Positions 16,135 to 24,892 are shown, numbered from the stretch's first letter. The stretch is DNA of 64,000 bases from Streptomyces sp. Edi2 (GCF_040253635.1 NZ_JBEJGX010000003.1:7961501-8025500), one strand, 5' to 3'. The notes: a model not told the origin generated them from the sequence alone. A program made the numbers and translations.

Positions 16135-18216
16135 ATGAGCCGCCGTTCCCATGGATTAATGGCCGTCTGGGCCGAGGCGCAGCGTCAGCAGCAGCGCCAG
16201 CAGGAAGCCCAGCGCCGCGCGCGAGCACAGCAGCAGCGCGACCAGGAACGGCAGGCACGGGACGCCGAACGCGCCATGGCCCGGATGCACCGTGAGCGGC
16301 AGACGGCCTACCGGCAGCAACGCGAGGCAGACGCCCGCCGGCGGACCGAGGAACTGGACGCCCGCGTCACCGCCCTGACCGGCTTGCTCGCCGACGGCTG
16401 CCGCGCCCCCGCCTTCTCCGCCGCCGCGCTGCTGCGCCCCGAGCGGATCGAGGAGTTCGCACCCGGCGCCCTCGCCACGCCGGTACCGATGCCCGACCCG
16501 GCCCGCTATCACGCACCGACGGGCGGCTGGCACCTCGGCGCCCGTCGCGACCGGGCCCAGGAAGAGGCCCGCGCCCGCTACGAGCAGGACTGGTACACGG
16601 CGCAGGCCGCGGAGAGCCGCCGGCAGGCCCAACTCGCCGCCTACCGGCAGCAGTACGACCAGTGGGCCGCGGGCGCCGTGGCCGAGATCCGGCAGCACAA
16701 CTCCGGCATCGAGGAGCTGCTGTCGGGCCTGCGCGGCGGCGACGCGGACGCGGCCGTCGAGTACTTCTCCGCCGCGCTGTACTCCTCCACGGCCTGGCCG
16801 GAGGGCTTTCCCCGGCAGGTCGCGGCGGCCTACGACCCGACGGCCCGCCAGCTCGTTCTGGACTGGGAACTCCCGGGCTACGACATCGTCCCGGAGGCCA
16901 AGTCCGTCCGCTATATGCCCACCGCCGACCAGGAGAAGGAGACCGCCCGGCCGGCCGCGCAGCGACGGGCGCTCTACCGCGAAGTGCTGGCCCAGAGTGT
17001 CCTGCTGGTGCTGCGCGACCTCTTCGCCGCCGACGGTTACGGCACGCTCGACTCGGTCGCGCTGAACGGCTTCGTGGACGACGTGGACCCGGTGACCGGC
17101 CGCCCGGCCCAGGTGTATCTCGCGACCGTCATGGCTCCCCGCAGTTCCTTCGACACCTTCCGCCTGGAGCAGGTCAGCGCGGTGGAGTGTCTGACCGACG
17201 GGCTGCGCGGGCAGCTCGCCGCCCGCCCCGACCAGCGGACCGCGGTGCGCCCCGTGCGCCTGCCCGGAGACGTGGGCGGCGGGGTCGTCTCGCACGGCAC
17301 GGACGGCGAACCGGATCTGTACGAGATGGACCCGATCGCCTTCGAGAACCTGATCGCCGAGCTGTTCCGCGCCATGGGCATGCAGGCCGTGACCACCCAG
17401 CGGTCCGGCGACGGCGGGGTCGATGTGGATGCGCTGGACCCCGACCCGATCCGCGGCGGCAAGATCGTCGTGCAGGTCAAGCGCTACCGCAACACCGTCC
17501 CGCCGACCGCCGTCCGCGACCTGTACGGCACGGTCCAGTCCGAAGGTGCCAACAAGGGGGTGCTGGTGACCACCTCCCGGTTCGGCCCCGGCGCCCACAC
17601 CTTCGCCAACGGCAAACCGCTCAGCCTCATAGCCGGCCCCGAACTCGTCGATCTGCTCGGCCGTTACGGGCTGCGCGGACGGCTCGGCGGGGACGCCCCG
17701 TCCGGCTCGGCCGCCGCCGCCGACGAGCCGGCGGACCACAACATCCTCGGGATGAACTGGTCCGGCGAGGTCGCCCTCGATGTCTGTGCCCTGGTGTGCA
17801 AGGGGGGCGACGTGCTCAGCGACGATCACTTCGTCTTCTACAACAACCCGCGCAGCCCGGACGGTTCGGTCCGGATGCTGCCCGGCTTCGCCCCCGACCG
17901 GGCCGCGATGCAGGTGCGGTTCGACGCGCTGCCGCCGGCCGCCGACCGGCTGGTCCTGGTCGCCGCGATCGACCCCCAGGTCAACCCCGACGCCGATCTC
18001 TCCGGTTTCACCGACGCCGGGATCCGGCTGCTGGACGCGTCGGGGGAGGAGCTGGGCCGCCTGGAGGTCTCGGACGGGCGGCGCGGGGAGACCGCTCTGG
18101 TCCTCGGCTCGTTCCGCCAGCGGGCGGGCGGCGACTGGGATTTCGTGATCGGCGGCAAGGGCTTTCCCGGGGGGCTGGAGGCGCTGGTGCAGGAGTATGG
18201 CATCGAGGTCGCCTGA
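16135..18216 (+). CDS. Coiled-coil / Mrr-type nuclease / TerD fusion protein
   Basis: This 693-aa multidomain protein starts with a Gln/Arg/Ala-rich coiled coil (about 1-75) and has a second helical stretch near 135-190. An uncharacterised alpha/beta region follows (about 200-370). From about residue 399 comes an Mrr-like restriction endonuclease core: FENLIAELF with the first acidic residue, GDGGVDVDAL (425-434) with Asp430, and VQVKRY with Gln447-x-Lys449, i.e. a complete PD-(D/E)XK site. Residues about 535-693 are a TerD domain (DHFVFYNNPRSPDGSV; then DFVIGGKGFPGGLEALVQEYG), the Ca-binding tellurite/stress module. A DNA-targeting enzyme controlled by a Ter stress module is inferred. A kinase-like gene follows after 71 nt on the same strand. 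The start at 16135 has GGGGAGG about 13 nt upstream; ATG 16159 is an alternative. Confidence 0.85.
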   Translation: MSRRSHGLMAVWAEAQRQQQRQQEAQRRARAQQQRDQERQARDAERAMARMHRERQTAYRQQREADARRRTEELDARVTALTGLLADGCRAPAFSAAALLRPERIEEFAPGALATPVPMPDPARYHAPTGGWHLGARRDRAQEEARARYEQDWYTAQAAESRRQAQLAAYRQQYDQWAAGAVAEIRQHNSGIEELLSGLRGGDADAAVEYFSAALYSSTAWPEGFPRQVAAAYDPTARQLVLDWELPGYDIVPEAKSVRYMPTADQEKETARPAAQRRALYREVLAQSVLLVLRDLFAADGYGTLDSVALNGFVDDVDPVTGRPAQVYLATVMAPRSSFDTFRLEQVSAVECLTDGLRGQLAARPDQRTAVRPVRLPGDVGGGVVSHGTDGEPDLYEMDPIAFENLIAELFRAMGMQAVTTQRSGDGGVDVDALDPDPIRGGKIVVQVKRYRNTVPPTAVRDLYGTVQSEGANKGVLVTTSRFGPGAHTFANGKPLSLIAGPELVDLLGRYGLRGRLGGDAPSGSAAAADEPADHNILGMNWSGEVALDVCALVCKGGDVLSDDHFVFYNNPRSPDGSVRMLPGFAPDRAAMQVRFDALPPAADRLVLVAAIDPQVNPDADLSGFTDAGIRLLDASGEELGRLEVSDGRRGETALVLGSFRQRAGGDWDFVIGGKGFPGGLEALVQEYGIEVA

Positions 18217-18287
18217 GAGCCGGGCGGGGCAGGGCCGGGCCGGGGCGGCGCGTGTCCTATGGGAGCCGAACCCGGCTGGAGGTACGA

Positions 18288-19349
18288 ATGGATGGTCACG
18301 ACAGGTCCCGCCGCGCACGGCTGGCCGCCCACAGCGCCGTTTCCACCTCCCTGGCCCTGTGCAGTGATCGCGGACTGCGTGAGCTCGTGGACGCGGCCGC
18401 GCCGCTCGGCTCCGGCATCGGTGGACAGTCGGCAATGCTGGACGTTTCCGGAACCCCGGTCTTCGTGAAGCAGGTGCCCCTCACCGATCGGGAGCGACAG
18501 CCGGAAAACGTCCGGTCCACGGCCAATGTGTTCGGATTGCCGCCCTTCCTCCAGTATGGCATCGGCAGCCCGGGCTTCGGTGCCTGGCGGGAGCTGGCCG
18601 CGCACACCATGACGACGAACTGGGCGCTGGCGGGGGAGTACGAGGGCTTTCCCCTCATGTATCACTGGCGGGTGTTGCCGGACACGGTGACGCCGCTTGC
18701 CGGGGAACTGGCGGACGTGGAACGGGCCGTCGCCTACTGGGGCGGCGGGCCGGAGGTGCGCAGCCGTATCGAGGCGCGTCACGGTGCCTCGGCGACGGTT
18801 GCGCTGTTCCTGGAGTACATCCCGCAGAACCTGCACGACTGGATGGGCGGTCAGCTCGAAGCCGGTGACGAGGCGGCCGGCCGGGCGTGCGCCATGGTGG
18901 AGCGGGAGCTGGCAGCCGGCACCTCGTTCATGAACGCGCGCGGACTCCTGCACTTCGACGCCCACTTCGAGAACATCCTGACCGACGGCCGGCGTCTCTT
19001 CTTCACGGACTACGGCCTGGCGGTCTCCTCCCGGTTTGAGCTGTCACGGGACGAAACCGCCTTCTTCGACCGGCATCGGACCTACGACCGCTGCTACACC
19101 GTCACGCGCCTGGTGCACTGGCTGGTCACCGCTCTGTACGGGTACGGCAGGGACGACCGCGACGCGTGGGTGCGCGCCTGCGCCGCCGGCGCGCCTCCCT
19201 CGGGAATCCCGGCCCCGGCCGCGGAACTCATCGCCCGTCATGCGCCGCTCGCCGCGGTGATGGCGGAGTTCTTCCGCAAGGTGCAGAAGGAGAGCAGACA
19301 GGCGCCGTACCCGCTGGAGGAGATCCGCCGGGTGACCGGCGGGAGGTAG
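18288..19349 (+). CDS. Protein kinase-like / phosphotransferase-fold protein
   Basis: This 353-aa protein has a kinase-like fold. A lysine in TPVFVKQVPL (Lys61) follows a Gly/Ser-rich segment (GSGIGGQSAM). The catalytic-loop motif HFDAHFENIL has Asp224 and Asn229, and FTDYGLAVS supplies the metal-binding Asp241 in place of DFG. That pattern fits eukaryotic-like kinases or aminoglycoside-phosphotransferase relatives; the substrate is unknown. GGAGG lies 5 nt before ATG 18288. The gap of 71 nt after the Mrr-TerD gene suggests a common transcript, so it may phosphorylate or sense for that protein, which is inference only. Codon use is by eye slightly less GC-rich than in the flanking genes. Confidence 0.75.
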   Translation: MDGHDRSRRARLAAHSAVSTSLALCSDRGLRELVDAAAPLGSGIGGQSAMLDVSGTPVFVKQVPLTDRERQPENVRSTANVFGLPPFLQYGIGSPGFGAWRELAAHTMTTNWALAGEYEGFPLMYHWRVLPDTVTPLAGELADVERAVAYWGGGPEVRSRIEARHGASATVALFLEYIPQNLHDWMGGQLEAGDEAAGRACAMVERELAAGTSFMNARGLLHFDAHFENILTDGRRLFFTDYGLAVSSRFELSRDETAFFDRHRTYDRCYTVTRLVHWLVTALYGYGRDDRDAWVRACAAGAPPSGIPAPAAELIARHAPLAAVMAEFFRKVQKESRQAPYPLEEIRRVTGGR

Positions 19350-19400
19350 CTCGTCCGTCGGCTGATGGTCCGTGGGCTGCACGGACGCCGTTCTCCGCCC

Positions 19401-19413
19401 GTCACCTGGTGAC
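19401..19413. promoter_or_regulatory. GTCACC-T-GGTGAC palindrome upstream of ferredoxin
   Basis: A perfect 6-1-6 palindrome lies 79 nt before the ferredoxin start and directly in front of an ACCGGT sequence. It is a candidate operator for the ferredoxin-reductase operon. Confidence 0.35.
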
Positions 19414-19492
19414 ACCGGTTCGCCGCCGGGCACTCCCGGTGCGTCCCGGCCGTTGTTCCCCACGCCACCTCACCGCAAGGGAGCCCACTGAC

Positions 19493-19687
19493 GTGAAGAT
19501 CACCCTCGACGCCGACAAGTGCTGCGCCGCCGGCCAGTGCGTGCTGATCGCCCCCGAGGTCTTCGACCAGCGCGACGAGGACGGCGTGGTCGTGCTGCTC
19601 GACGCCGAGCCGCCCGCCGCACAGCACGACGCGGTGCACGAGGCGGCCGCCATCTGCCCCGCCGCCGTGATCGAGGTCCACGCATGA
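19493..19687 (+). CDS. [3Fe-4S]-type ferredoxin
   Basis: This 64-aa ferredoxin has Cys10, Cys16 and Cys55-Pro in the C-x5-C ... C-P pattern of single-cluster [3Fe-4S] ferredoxins that feed electrons to actinobacterial cytochromes P450. Cys11 is an extra, non-ligand cysteine. GTG 19493 is preceded by AAGGGAG. The stop overlaps the ATG of the ferredoxin reductase (ATGA), so the two form a redox pair. No P450 that needs an external partner lies in the window (the CYP102-type enzyme is self-sufficient), so the acceptor is elsewhere. Confidence 0.93.
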   Translation: MKITLDADKCCAAGQCVLIAPEVFDQRDEDGVVVLLDAEPPAAQHDAVHEAAAICPAAVIEVHA

Positions 19688-21141
19688 CCGGCCTGCCGAT
19701 CGCCGTCGTCGGCGCCTCGGCGGCCGGTCTCGCGGCGGCCGAGACGCTGCGCCGCTCCGGCTGGCGCGGCCCGCTCACCCTCATCGGTGACGAACCCCAT
19801 CTCCCGTACGACCGGCCGCCGTTGTCCAAGCAGCTGCTGCACGGCGCCTGGGCGCCGGAGAAGCTGCTGCTGCGCACCACGGACCAGCTCGCCCCGCTCG
19901 ACCTGGACCTGCGGCTCGGCACCCGCGCCACCGGCCTCGACGTGGCCACCCGTACCCTCACCCTCGACGGCGGCGCGGAGCTCGCCTGCGCCGGCGTGAT
20001 CATTGCGACCGGCGTCTCGGCCCGTACCCTGCCCGGCGCCGACCGCATCGCCGGGGTGCACACCCTGCGCACTCTCGACGACGCCCTGGCCCTGCGAAGC
20101 CGGCTGGCTGATGGGGGTGCCCCCGCCGGTGAGGGCGTAGCCGCCGGCGGAGCGGGAGGCGGACTGCGCCTGGTGATCGTCGGAAACGGCGTACTGGGCT
20201 GCGAAGCGGCCGCGGTGGCACGGGAGTTGGGGCACGAGGTCACCCTCGTCGGCATCGAGGCGACACCGATGGCCGCCGCCGTCGGCACCGAGGTCGGCGA
20301 CCTGCTCGCCGAGGAGCACCGCGCCCGCGGCGTCCGGCTGCTCACCGGAGTGGTGGACGGCTTCGAGACGGCGCCCGCGGACCCGGCGGGCGCCAACGGC
20401 CTGCCTGGTGGCGGCGACCAGCGGGTCACCGCCGTACGACTGGCCGGTGGGGGACCCGCCGGCAGTGGGGGCGTGGCCGCCGGGGGAGGAGGAGGCCACC
20501 GCCTGCCCGCGGACCTCGTGCTGCTGGCGATCGGCTCCCGGCCCGCCGTCGAGTGGCTGGACGACCCGGCGCTGGACACCAGCGACGGGCTTCGCTGCGA
20601 TGCGTACTGCGCCGCCGCCCCCGGCATCTATGCGGCGGGCGATGTGGCCCGCTGGGACCATCCGGTCCACGGCCGCCCGCTGCGCTTCGAACACCGGATG
20701 AACGCCACCGAACAGGGCATGGCCGCGGCCCGCAACCTCCTGGCCGAACTCGCCGCGGAGGCGCCCGCCCCCGCCGGGCCGGAGGACCCCGCCGGGCCCG
20801 AGGACCCCGCCGGGCCCGAGGCCGCCGCCGGGCCCGAGGCCGCCGCCCCCGCCCCGGAGCGCCGCCCCTTCGCCCCCGTGCCGTACTTCTGGTCCGACCA
20901 GTACGCCGTCAAGATCCAGGCGTACGGCCTGACCGCGGGCGCCGACCGGGTCGAGACCACCGTCGTGGACCGGGCCGAGCGGCGCGTCCTGGCGCTCTAC
21001 GGCCGGGACGGCAGCGCCGTCGGCGTGCTCATGGCCGGGCTCCCGCCCCGCCAGGTCCGGGCGCTGCGGGCGGTCGTCGCCGCTCCGCTGCCCTGGGAGG
21101 AGGCACGCGAGCGGATCGCCGCCGCCACGGCGCCCGGCTGA
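19684..21141 (+). CDS. Ferredoxin reductase (FAD/NAD-dependent)
   Basis: This 485-aa flavoprotein resembles putidaredoxin/rhodocoxin reductases. It has the FAD-binding VVGASAAGLAAAETLRRSG near the N-terminus, LPYDRPPLSKQLL, a second Rossmann motif VIVGNGVLGCEAAAVAREL for NAD(P)H and IYAAGDVARWDHP. It would pass electrons from NAD(P)H to the overlapping ferredoxin. It is about 80 residues longer than usual because of three low-complexity insertions: two Gly/Ala loops related to each other in DNA (around 20110-20160 and 20440-20492) and a fourfold AGPE(D/A)(P/A) repeat (20773-20844). All stay in frame and fall between secondary-structure elements, so the enzyme is probably functional. Confidence 0.9.
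   Translation: MTGLPIAVVGASAAGLAAAETLRRSGWRGPLTLIGDEPHLPYDRPPLSKQLLHGAWAPEKLLLRTTDQLAPLDLDLRLGTRATGLDVATRTLTLDGGAELACAGVIIATGVSARTLPGADRIAGVHTLRTLDDALALRSRLADGGAPAGEGVAAGGAGGGLRLVIVGNGVLGCEAAAVARELGHEVTLVGIEATPMAAAVGTEVGDLLAEEHRARGVRLLTGVVDGFETAPADPAGANGLPGGGDQRVTAVRLAGGGPAGSGGVAAGGGGGHRLPADLVLLAIGSRPAVEWLDDPALDTSDGLRCDAYCAAAPGIYAAGDVARWDHPVHGRPLRFEHRMNATEQGMAAARNLLAELAAEAPAPAGPEDPAGPEDPAGPEAAAGPEAAAPAPERRPFAPVPYFWSDQYAVKIQAYGLTAGADRVETTVVDRAERRVLALYGRDGSAVGVLMAGLPPRQVRALRAVVAAPLPWEEARERIAAATAPG
20110..20160 (+). repeat. In-frame GC-rich repeat element, copy 1
   Basis: This segment, starting GATGGGGGTGCCCCCGCCGG, contains a G5/C5 hairpin seed and interrupts the reductase gene before the NAD-binding motif. 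It resembles copy 2 (20440-20492) over most of its length: both begin with CTGGC and a run of Gs, continue through CCGCCGG and GGGCGT, and end in GGAG-rich sequence. It adds about 17 residues. Confidence 0.5.
20440..20492 (+). repeat. In-frame GC-rich repeat element, copy 2
   Basis: A second related element, starting CTGGCCGGTGGGGGACCCGC, lies in the same reductase gene about 330 nt further on. The two copies differ by small indels and substitutions, as expected of dispersed REP-like repeats that insert in frame. Confidence 0.5.
20773..20844 (+). repeat. 18-bp tandem repeat x4 in reductase gene
   Basis: Four 18-bp units (20773, 20791, 20809, 20827) encode AGPEDP, AGPEDP, AGPEAA, AGPEAA in a linker before the C-terminal reductase domain. 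Like the repeat in the paaX-type gene it is an 18-bp unit in four copies. Confidence 0.8.
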
Positions 21142-21175
21142 CCGCGCACCGGCGGCCGTGCCCGATCATGGAGGT

Positions 21176-23632
21176 ATGGCCGACTCGTACGTACGGGTGC
21201 GCGGCGCCCGTGAGCACAATCTCCGCTCCGTCGATGTGGACATCCCGAGGGACGCGCTGGTCGCGTTCACCGGGGTGTCCGGATCGGGCAAGTCCTCCCT
21301 CGCCTTCGGCACCCTCTACGCCGAGGCGCAACGCCGCTACTTCGAATCCGTGGCCCCCTACGCCCGGCGGCTGATCCACCAGGTCGGCGCGCCCAAGGTC
21401 GAGGACATCACCGGACTGCCGCCCGCCATCGCCCTGGAACAGCGCCGCTCCGCGCCCACCTCCCGCTCCTCGGTCGGCACCGTCACCACCCTCTCCAACA
21501 CCCTGCGCATGCTCTTCTCCCGCGCCGGCGACTACCCGGAGGGGGTGCGGGAACGGCTCGATTCCGACGCCTTCTCGCCCAACACCGCGGCCGGCGCCTG
21601 CCTGGAGTGCCACGGGCTGGGCACCGTCCACCGCGTCACCGAGGACTCCCTCGTCCCCGACCCCTCGCTCACCCTCCGCGAGGGCGCCATCGCCGCCTGG
21701 CCCGGGGCCTGGCAGGGCAAGAACCTCCGTGACATCCTCGACGCCCTCGGGTACGACACCGACCGGCCCTGGCGCGAGCTGCCGCAGACCGACCGGGACT
21801 GGATCCTGTTCACCGACGAACAGCCCGTCGTCACCGTGCACCCGGTCCGCGACGTGGGACGGATCCAACGCCCCTACAAGGGCCAGTACATGAGCGCCAA
21901 GCGCTATGTGCTGCACACCTTCGCCGACTCGAAGAGCGATACCCTGCGCAGGCGCGTCCAGGGGTTCATGGTCGCCGAGCCCTGCCCGGTGTGCCACGGG
22001 CGGCGGCTGCGCCCGGAGGCGCTGGCCGTCACCTTCGAGGGCCACGACATCGCCACCCTCGCGGGCCGGCCGCTGAGCGCCCTCGCCCGGCTGCTGCGGC
22101 CCACCGCCGGGCGGGCCGACGACGAGGTGGCACCGGTGCTGGCCCGCGACCTGGTGGCCCGCATCGACGTCCTCACCGAACTCGGCCTGGGGTACCTGAG
22201 CATGGACCGGCCGGCGCCCACCCTGTCGGCCGGTGAACTCCAGCGGCTGCGGCTGGCCACTCAGCTGCGCTCCGGTCTCTTCGGCGTCGTCTACGTCCTG
22301 GACGAGCCGTCCGCCGGCCTGCACCCCGCCGACACGGAGTCCCTGCTCACGGTCCTCGGGCGGCTCAAGGAAGCCGGCAACTCGCTGTTCGTCGTCGAGC
22401 ACGACATGGACGTGGTGCGCCGCGCCGACTGGATCGTGGACGTCGGCCCGCACGCCGGGGAACACGGCGGGCAGGTCCTGCACAGCGGCCCCGTCGCCGC
22501 CCTCGCGGACGCCCCCGCCTCCGCCACCCGCCGGTTCCTCTTCGAGCCCGCACCACCCGCCGCACGCACGGTGCGCAGCCCCTCGGGCACCCTCACGCTG
22601 CGCGGCGTCACCCTGCACAATCTGCGCGGCCTGGACGCCACCTTCCCGCTCGGCGTCTTCACCGCCGTCACCGGCGTCTCGGGATCGGGTAAATCGACGC
22701 TGGTCACCCGCGTGCTCGCGGACGCCGTACGGGACCACCTCGGCGCGGGCGAGGAGCAGCAGGACGCCGCCGACGGTGATTCCGCCGGACCGATGGCCCG
22801 CGCCCGGCTCACCGCGGCCGAGGGCCTGGAGACGATCGACCGGCTGGTCCGCGTCGACCAGAAGCCGATCGGCCGGACCCCGCGCTCCAACCTCGCCACC
22901 TACACCGGGCTCTTCGACGCGGTGCGCAAGGTCTTCGCCGCCACCGACGAGGCCCGCGCCCGCGGCTACACGCCCGGACGGTTCTCCTTCAACGTCGCCG
23001 GCGGCCGCTGCGAGACCTGCCAGGGCGAGGGCTTCGTCGCCGTCGAACTCCTCTTCCTGCCGGGCACGTACGCCCCCTGCACCGACTGCCACGGCGCCCG
23101 CTACCGCCCCGAAACCCTGGAGATCACCTACCGGGACCGGACCGTCGCGGACGTCCTGGCGATGACCGTCGACGCCGCGGCCGGCTTCCTGGCCGATCTC
23201 CCCGCGGCGGCCCGCAGCCTGCGCACCCTCCAGGACGTGGGCCTGGGCTACCTGCGGCTCGGCCAGCCCGCCACCGAGCTGTCCGGCGGCGAGGCCCAGC
23301 GCATCAAGCTCGCCACCGAACTCCAGCGCACCCGCCGCGGCCACACCCTCTACCTCCTCGACGAGCCCACCACCGGACTGCACCCCGCCGACACCGAGGT
23401 GCTGCTGCGCCAGCTGCACGGCCTGGTCGACGCCGGGCACACCGTCGTGGTCGTCGAGCACGACATGGGGGTGGTCGTGGGCGCCGACCACGTCATCGAC
23501 CTCGGCCCCGGCGGCGGCGCGGACGGCGGCCGGATCGTGGCGGCCGGAACCCCGGCCGAGGTCGCGGCGGCACCGGAGAGCCGTACCGCGCCCTACCTGG
23601 CCCGGCGGAGGGCGCGGCCGGACGCCTCTTGA
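21176..23632 (+). CDS. UvrA-like ATPase, short UvrA2/DrrC class
   Basis: This 818-aa protein has two ABC ATPase modules like UvrA: Walker A motifs GVSGSGKSS and GVSGSGKST, signatures LSAGELQRLRLATQL and LSGGEAQRIKLATEL, and CxxC pairs (CLECHG, CPVCHG, CETCQG, CTDCHG) for zinc. It is about 130 residues shorter than housekeeping UvrA (about 950 aa). This matches the UvrA2/DrrC subgroup, which lacks part of the UvrB-interacting insertion and is linked to protection from DNA-intercalating drugs. ATG 21176 is chosen by family N-termini (MADSYVRVRGAREHNLR), although GGAGG is only 1 nt away; GTG 21158 is the alternative. Confidence 0.9.
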   Translation: MADSYVRVRGAREHNLRSVDVDIPRDALVAFTGVSGSGKSSLAFGTLYAEAQRRYFESVAPYARRLIHQVGAPKVEDITGLPPAIALEQRRSAPTSRSSVGTVTTLSNTLRMLFSRAGDYPEGVRERLDSDAFSPNTAAGACLECHGLGTVHRVTEDSLVPDPSLTLREGAIAAWPGAWQGKNLRDILDALGYDTDRPWRELPQTDRDWILFTDEQPVVTVHPVRDVGRIQRPYKGQYMSAKRYVLHTFADSKSDTLRRRVQGFMVAEPCPVCHGRRLRPEALAVTFEGHDIATLAGRPLSALARLLRPTAGRADDEVAPVLARDLVARIDVLTELGLGYLSMDRPAPTLSAGELQRLRLATQLRSGLFGVVYVLDEPSAGLHPADTESLLTVLGRLKEAGNSLFVVEHDMDVVRRADWIVDVGPHAGEHGGQVLHSGPVAALADAPASATRRFLFEPAPPAARTVRSPSGTLTLRGVTLHNLRGLDATFPLGVFTAVTGVSGSGKSTLVTRVLADAVRDHLGAGEEQQDAADGDSAGPMARARLTAAEGLETIDRLVRVDQKPIGRTPRSNLATYTGLFDAVRKVFAATDEARARGYTPGRFSFNVAGGRCETCQGEGFVAVELLFLPGTYAPCTDCHGARYRPETLEITYRDRTVADVLAMTVDAAAGFLADLPAAARSLRTLQDVGLGYLRLGQPATELSGGEAQRIKLATELQRTRRGHTLYLLDEPTTGLHPADTEVLLRQLHGLVDAGHTVVVVEHDMGVVVGADHVIDLGPGGGADGGRIVAAGTPAEVAAAPESRTAPYLARRRARPDAS

Positions 23633-23714
23633 CGGTCCGCTAATGTACGCAGGTCAGATCAGCAGGCAACAGCACCGCGCAGCACTGCGCAGCACCACGA
23701 AGGGGGCACCTCTC

Positions 23715-23927
23715 ATGGCAGACATCGAGAAGGCCAGGGCGGCGTTCGCCCGGTTCGACGCGGACGGCGACGGCCAGGTCACGCCGGAGGAGTTCAAGCA
23801 CGCGATGGCCGAGATGGGCGACCCGTTCGTCACCGGCCCGGTCGCCGAGGCGGTCATCAGGGCAAAGGACACCGACAGCGACGGCCGGATGTCCTTCGAC
23901 GAGTTCTGGAAGGCCCTGCAGGACTGA
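23715..23927 (+). CDS. EF-hand calcium-binding protein (calmodulin-like, 70 aa)
   Basis: This 70-aa protein has two canonical EF-hand loops, DADGDGQVTPEE (15-26) and DTDSDGRMSFDE (52-63), each with acidic ligands at positions 1, 3, 5 and 12. It would bind two Ca ions in the cytoplasm; small EF-hand proteins of this type occur in Streptomyces as putative calcium buffers or sensors. ATG 23715 follows GAAGGGGG by a suitable distance. It lies 82 nt after the UvrA-like gene and ends 18 nt from the convergent LysR-type gene. Confidence 0.9.
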   Translation: MADIEKARAAFARFDADGDGQVTPEEFKHAMAEMGDPFVTGPVAEAVIRAKDTDSDGRMSFDEFWKALQD

Positions 23928-23945
23928 CGTCCGCACCTGCCTTTC

Positions 23946-24869
23946 TCACACCCCCTTCGCCTCTCGTTCGCCCGCGGCCGCGCGCAGCGCCGCCAGCCCG
24001 CGGGCGACCGGGGGCTGCCGCTCGCTCCCGCGACGGACGGCAGCCACGAACCGCCGTACGGGAAGGGGCTCCCCGCGCAGCGGCACCCTGACGACCGGGT
24101 ACCGCTCCGGCACCGGCGCCAGCCGTGGCACCAGACAGATCCCGAAGCCGTGCGCGACCAGCGCCGCGACCGCGGACCAGTCGACCGCGTGATGGTGCAC
24201 CCGCGGGGTGAAGCCCGCCGAGGCGCAGGCGGCCAGCAGCAGCCGGTGCTGATCGGCCGGATCGCCGGCGCGGATCCAGCTCTCCCCGCCCGCCTCGGCC
24301 AGCGTCACGCCCCGTGCCGCATGCCCGGCGAACCGGTGCCCGGCCGGCACCAGCAGATCCTGCGGCTCCGCCAGGACCGGCTGCTGGACGAACCGCGCAT
24401 CGTCAGGCGCCGGGGCGCCCTCCGCCACGATCACCACCGCGATGTCCGCCCGCCCGGCCAGCAGCAGTTCGAACCGGTTCACGTCCGGATCCTCCCCGAT
24501 CTCCACCGCCAGCCGCGGCAGCTCCTCGCGCAGCCGCGCCGCCGCCGGCGCGATCACCCCCGTGATCGCCGTCGCCACCCCCGTGATCCGCAGCCGCCCC
24601 GCCACCCCGTCCGCGTACCCGGCGAGATCCGCCCGGGCCTCCTCCCAGCGCAGGAACAGCGCATCGGCGTGCTCGACCAGCGCCAACGCCGCCGGAGTCA
24701 GGCGCACCTTGCGGCCGTCCGGCTCCAGGAGTTCCAGCCCGAGCCGGGCCGAGAGCTGGCGCAGTTGCTGGGAGACCGTCGACGGCGTCAGCTGCAGCGC
24801 CGCGGCGGTCGCGGTGACGGTGCCCTGGGTGTGCAGGACGCGCAGGGTCTGGAGCCTGGGATCGATCAT
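23946..24869 (-). CDS. LysR-family transcriptional regulator
   Basis: This 307-aa LysR-type regulator has an N-terminal winged helix (LHTQGTVTATAAALQLTPST, then VSQQLRQLSARLGLELLEPD) and a substrate-binding-protein-like effector domain (about 90-295). The start is ATG 24869, giving MIDPRLQTLRVL. It is divergent from a LysE-family exporter gene with 98 nt between the starts, the usual arrangement of a LysR regulator activating an exporter in response to the exported metabolite. A TGTGG/CCACA dyad in between is a likely binding site. Confidence 0.92.
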   Translation of the reverse strand: MIDPRLQTLRVLHTQGTVTATAAALQLTPSTVSQQLRQLSARLGLELLEPDGRKVRLTPAALALVEHADALFLRWEEARADLAGYADGVAGRLRITGVATAITGVIAPAAARLREELPRLAVEIGEDPDVNRFELLLAGRADIAVVIVAEGAPAPDDARFVQQPVLAEPQDLLVPAGHRFAGHAARGVTLAEAGGESWIRAGDPADQHRLLLAACASAGFTPRVHHHAVDWSAVAALVAHGFGICLVPRLAPVPERYPVVRVPLRGEPLPVRRFVAAVRRGSERQPPVARGLAALRAAAGEREAKGV

Positions 24870-24892
24870 GCGCGCAGCGTAGGGCGCAACCA

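Noticed and set aside
21029..23491. 820-codon minus-strand frame opposite the UvrA-like gene
   Set aside because: Its sequence is low-complexity Gly/Val/Ala with no domain, and the opposite strand carries intact UvrA motifs.
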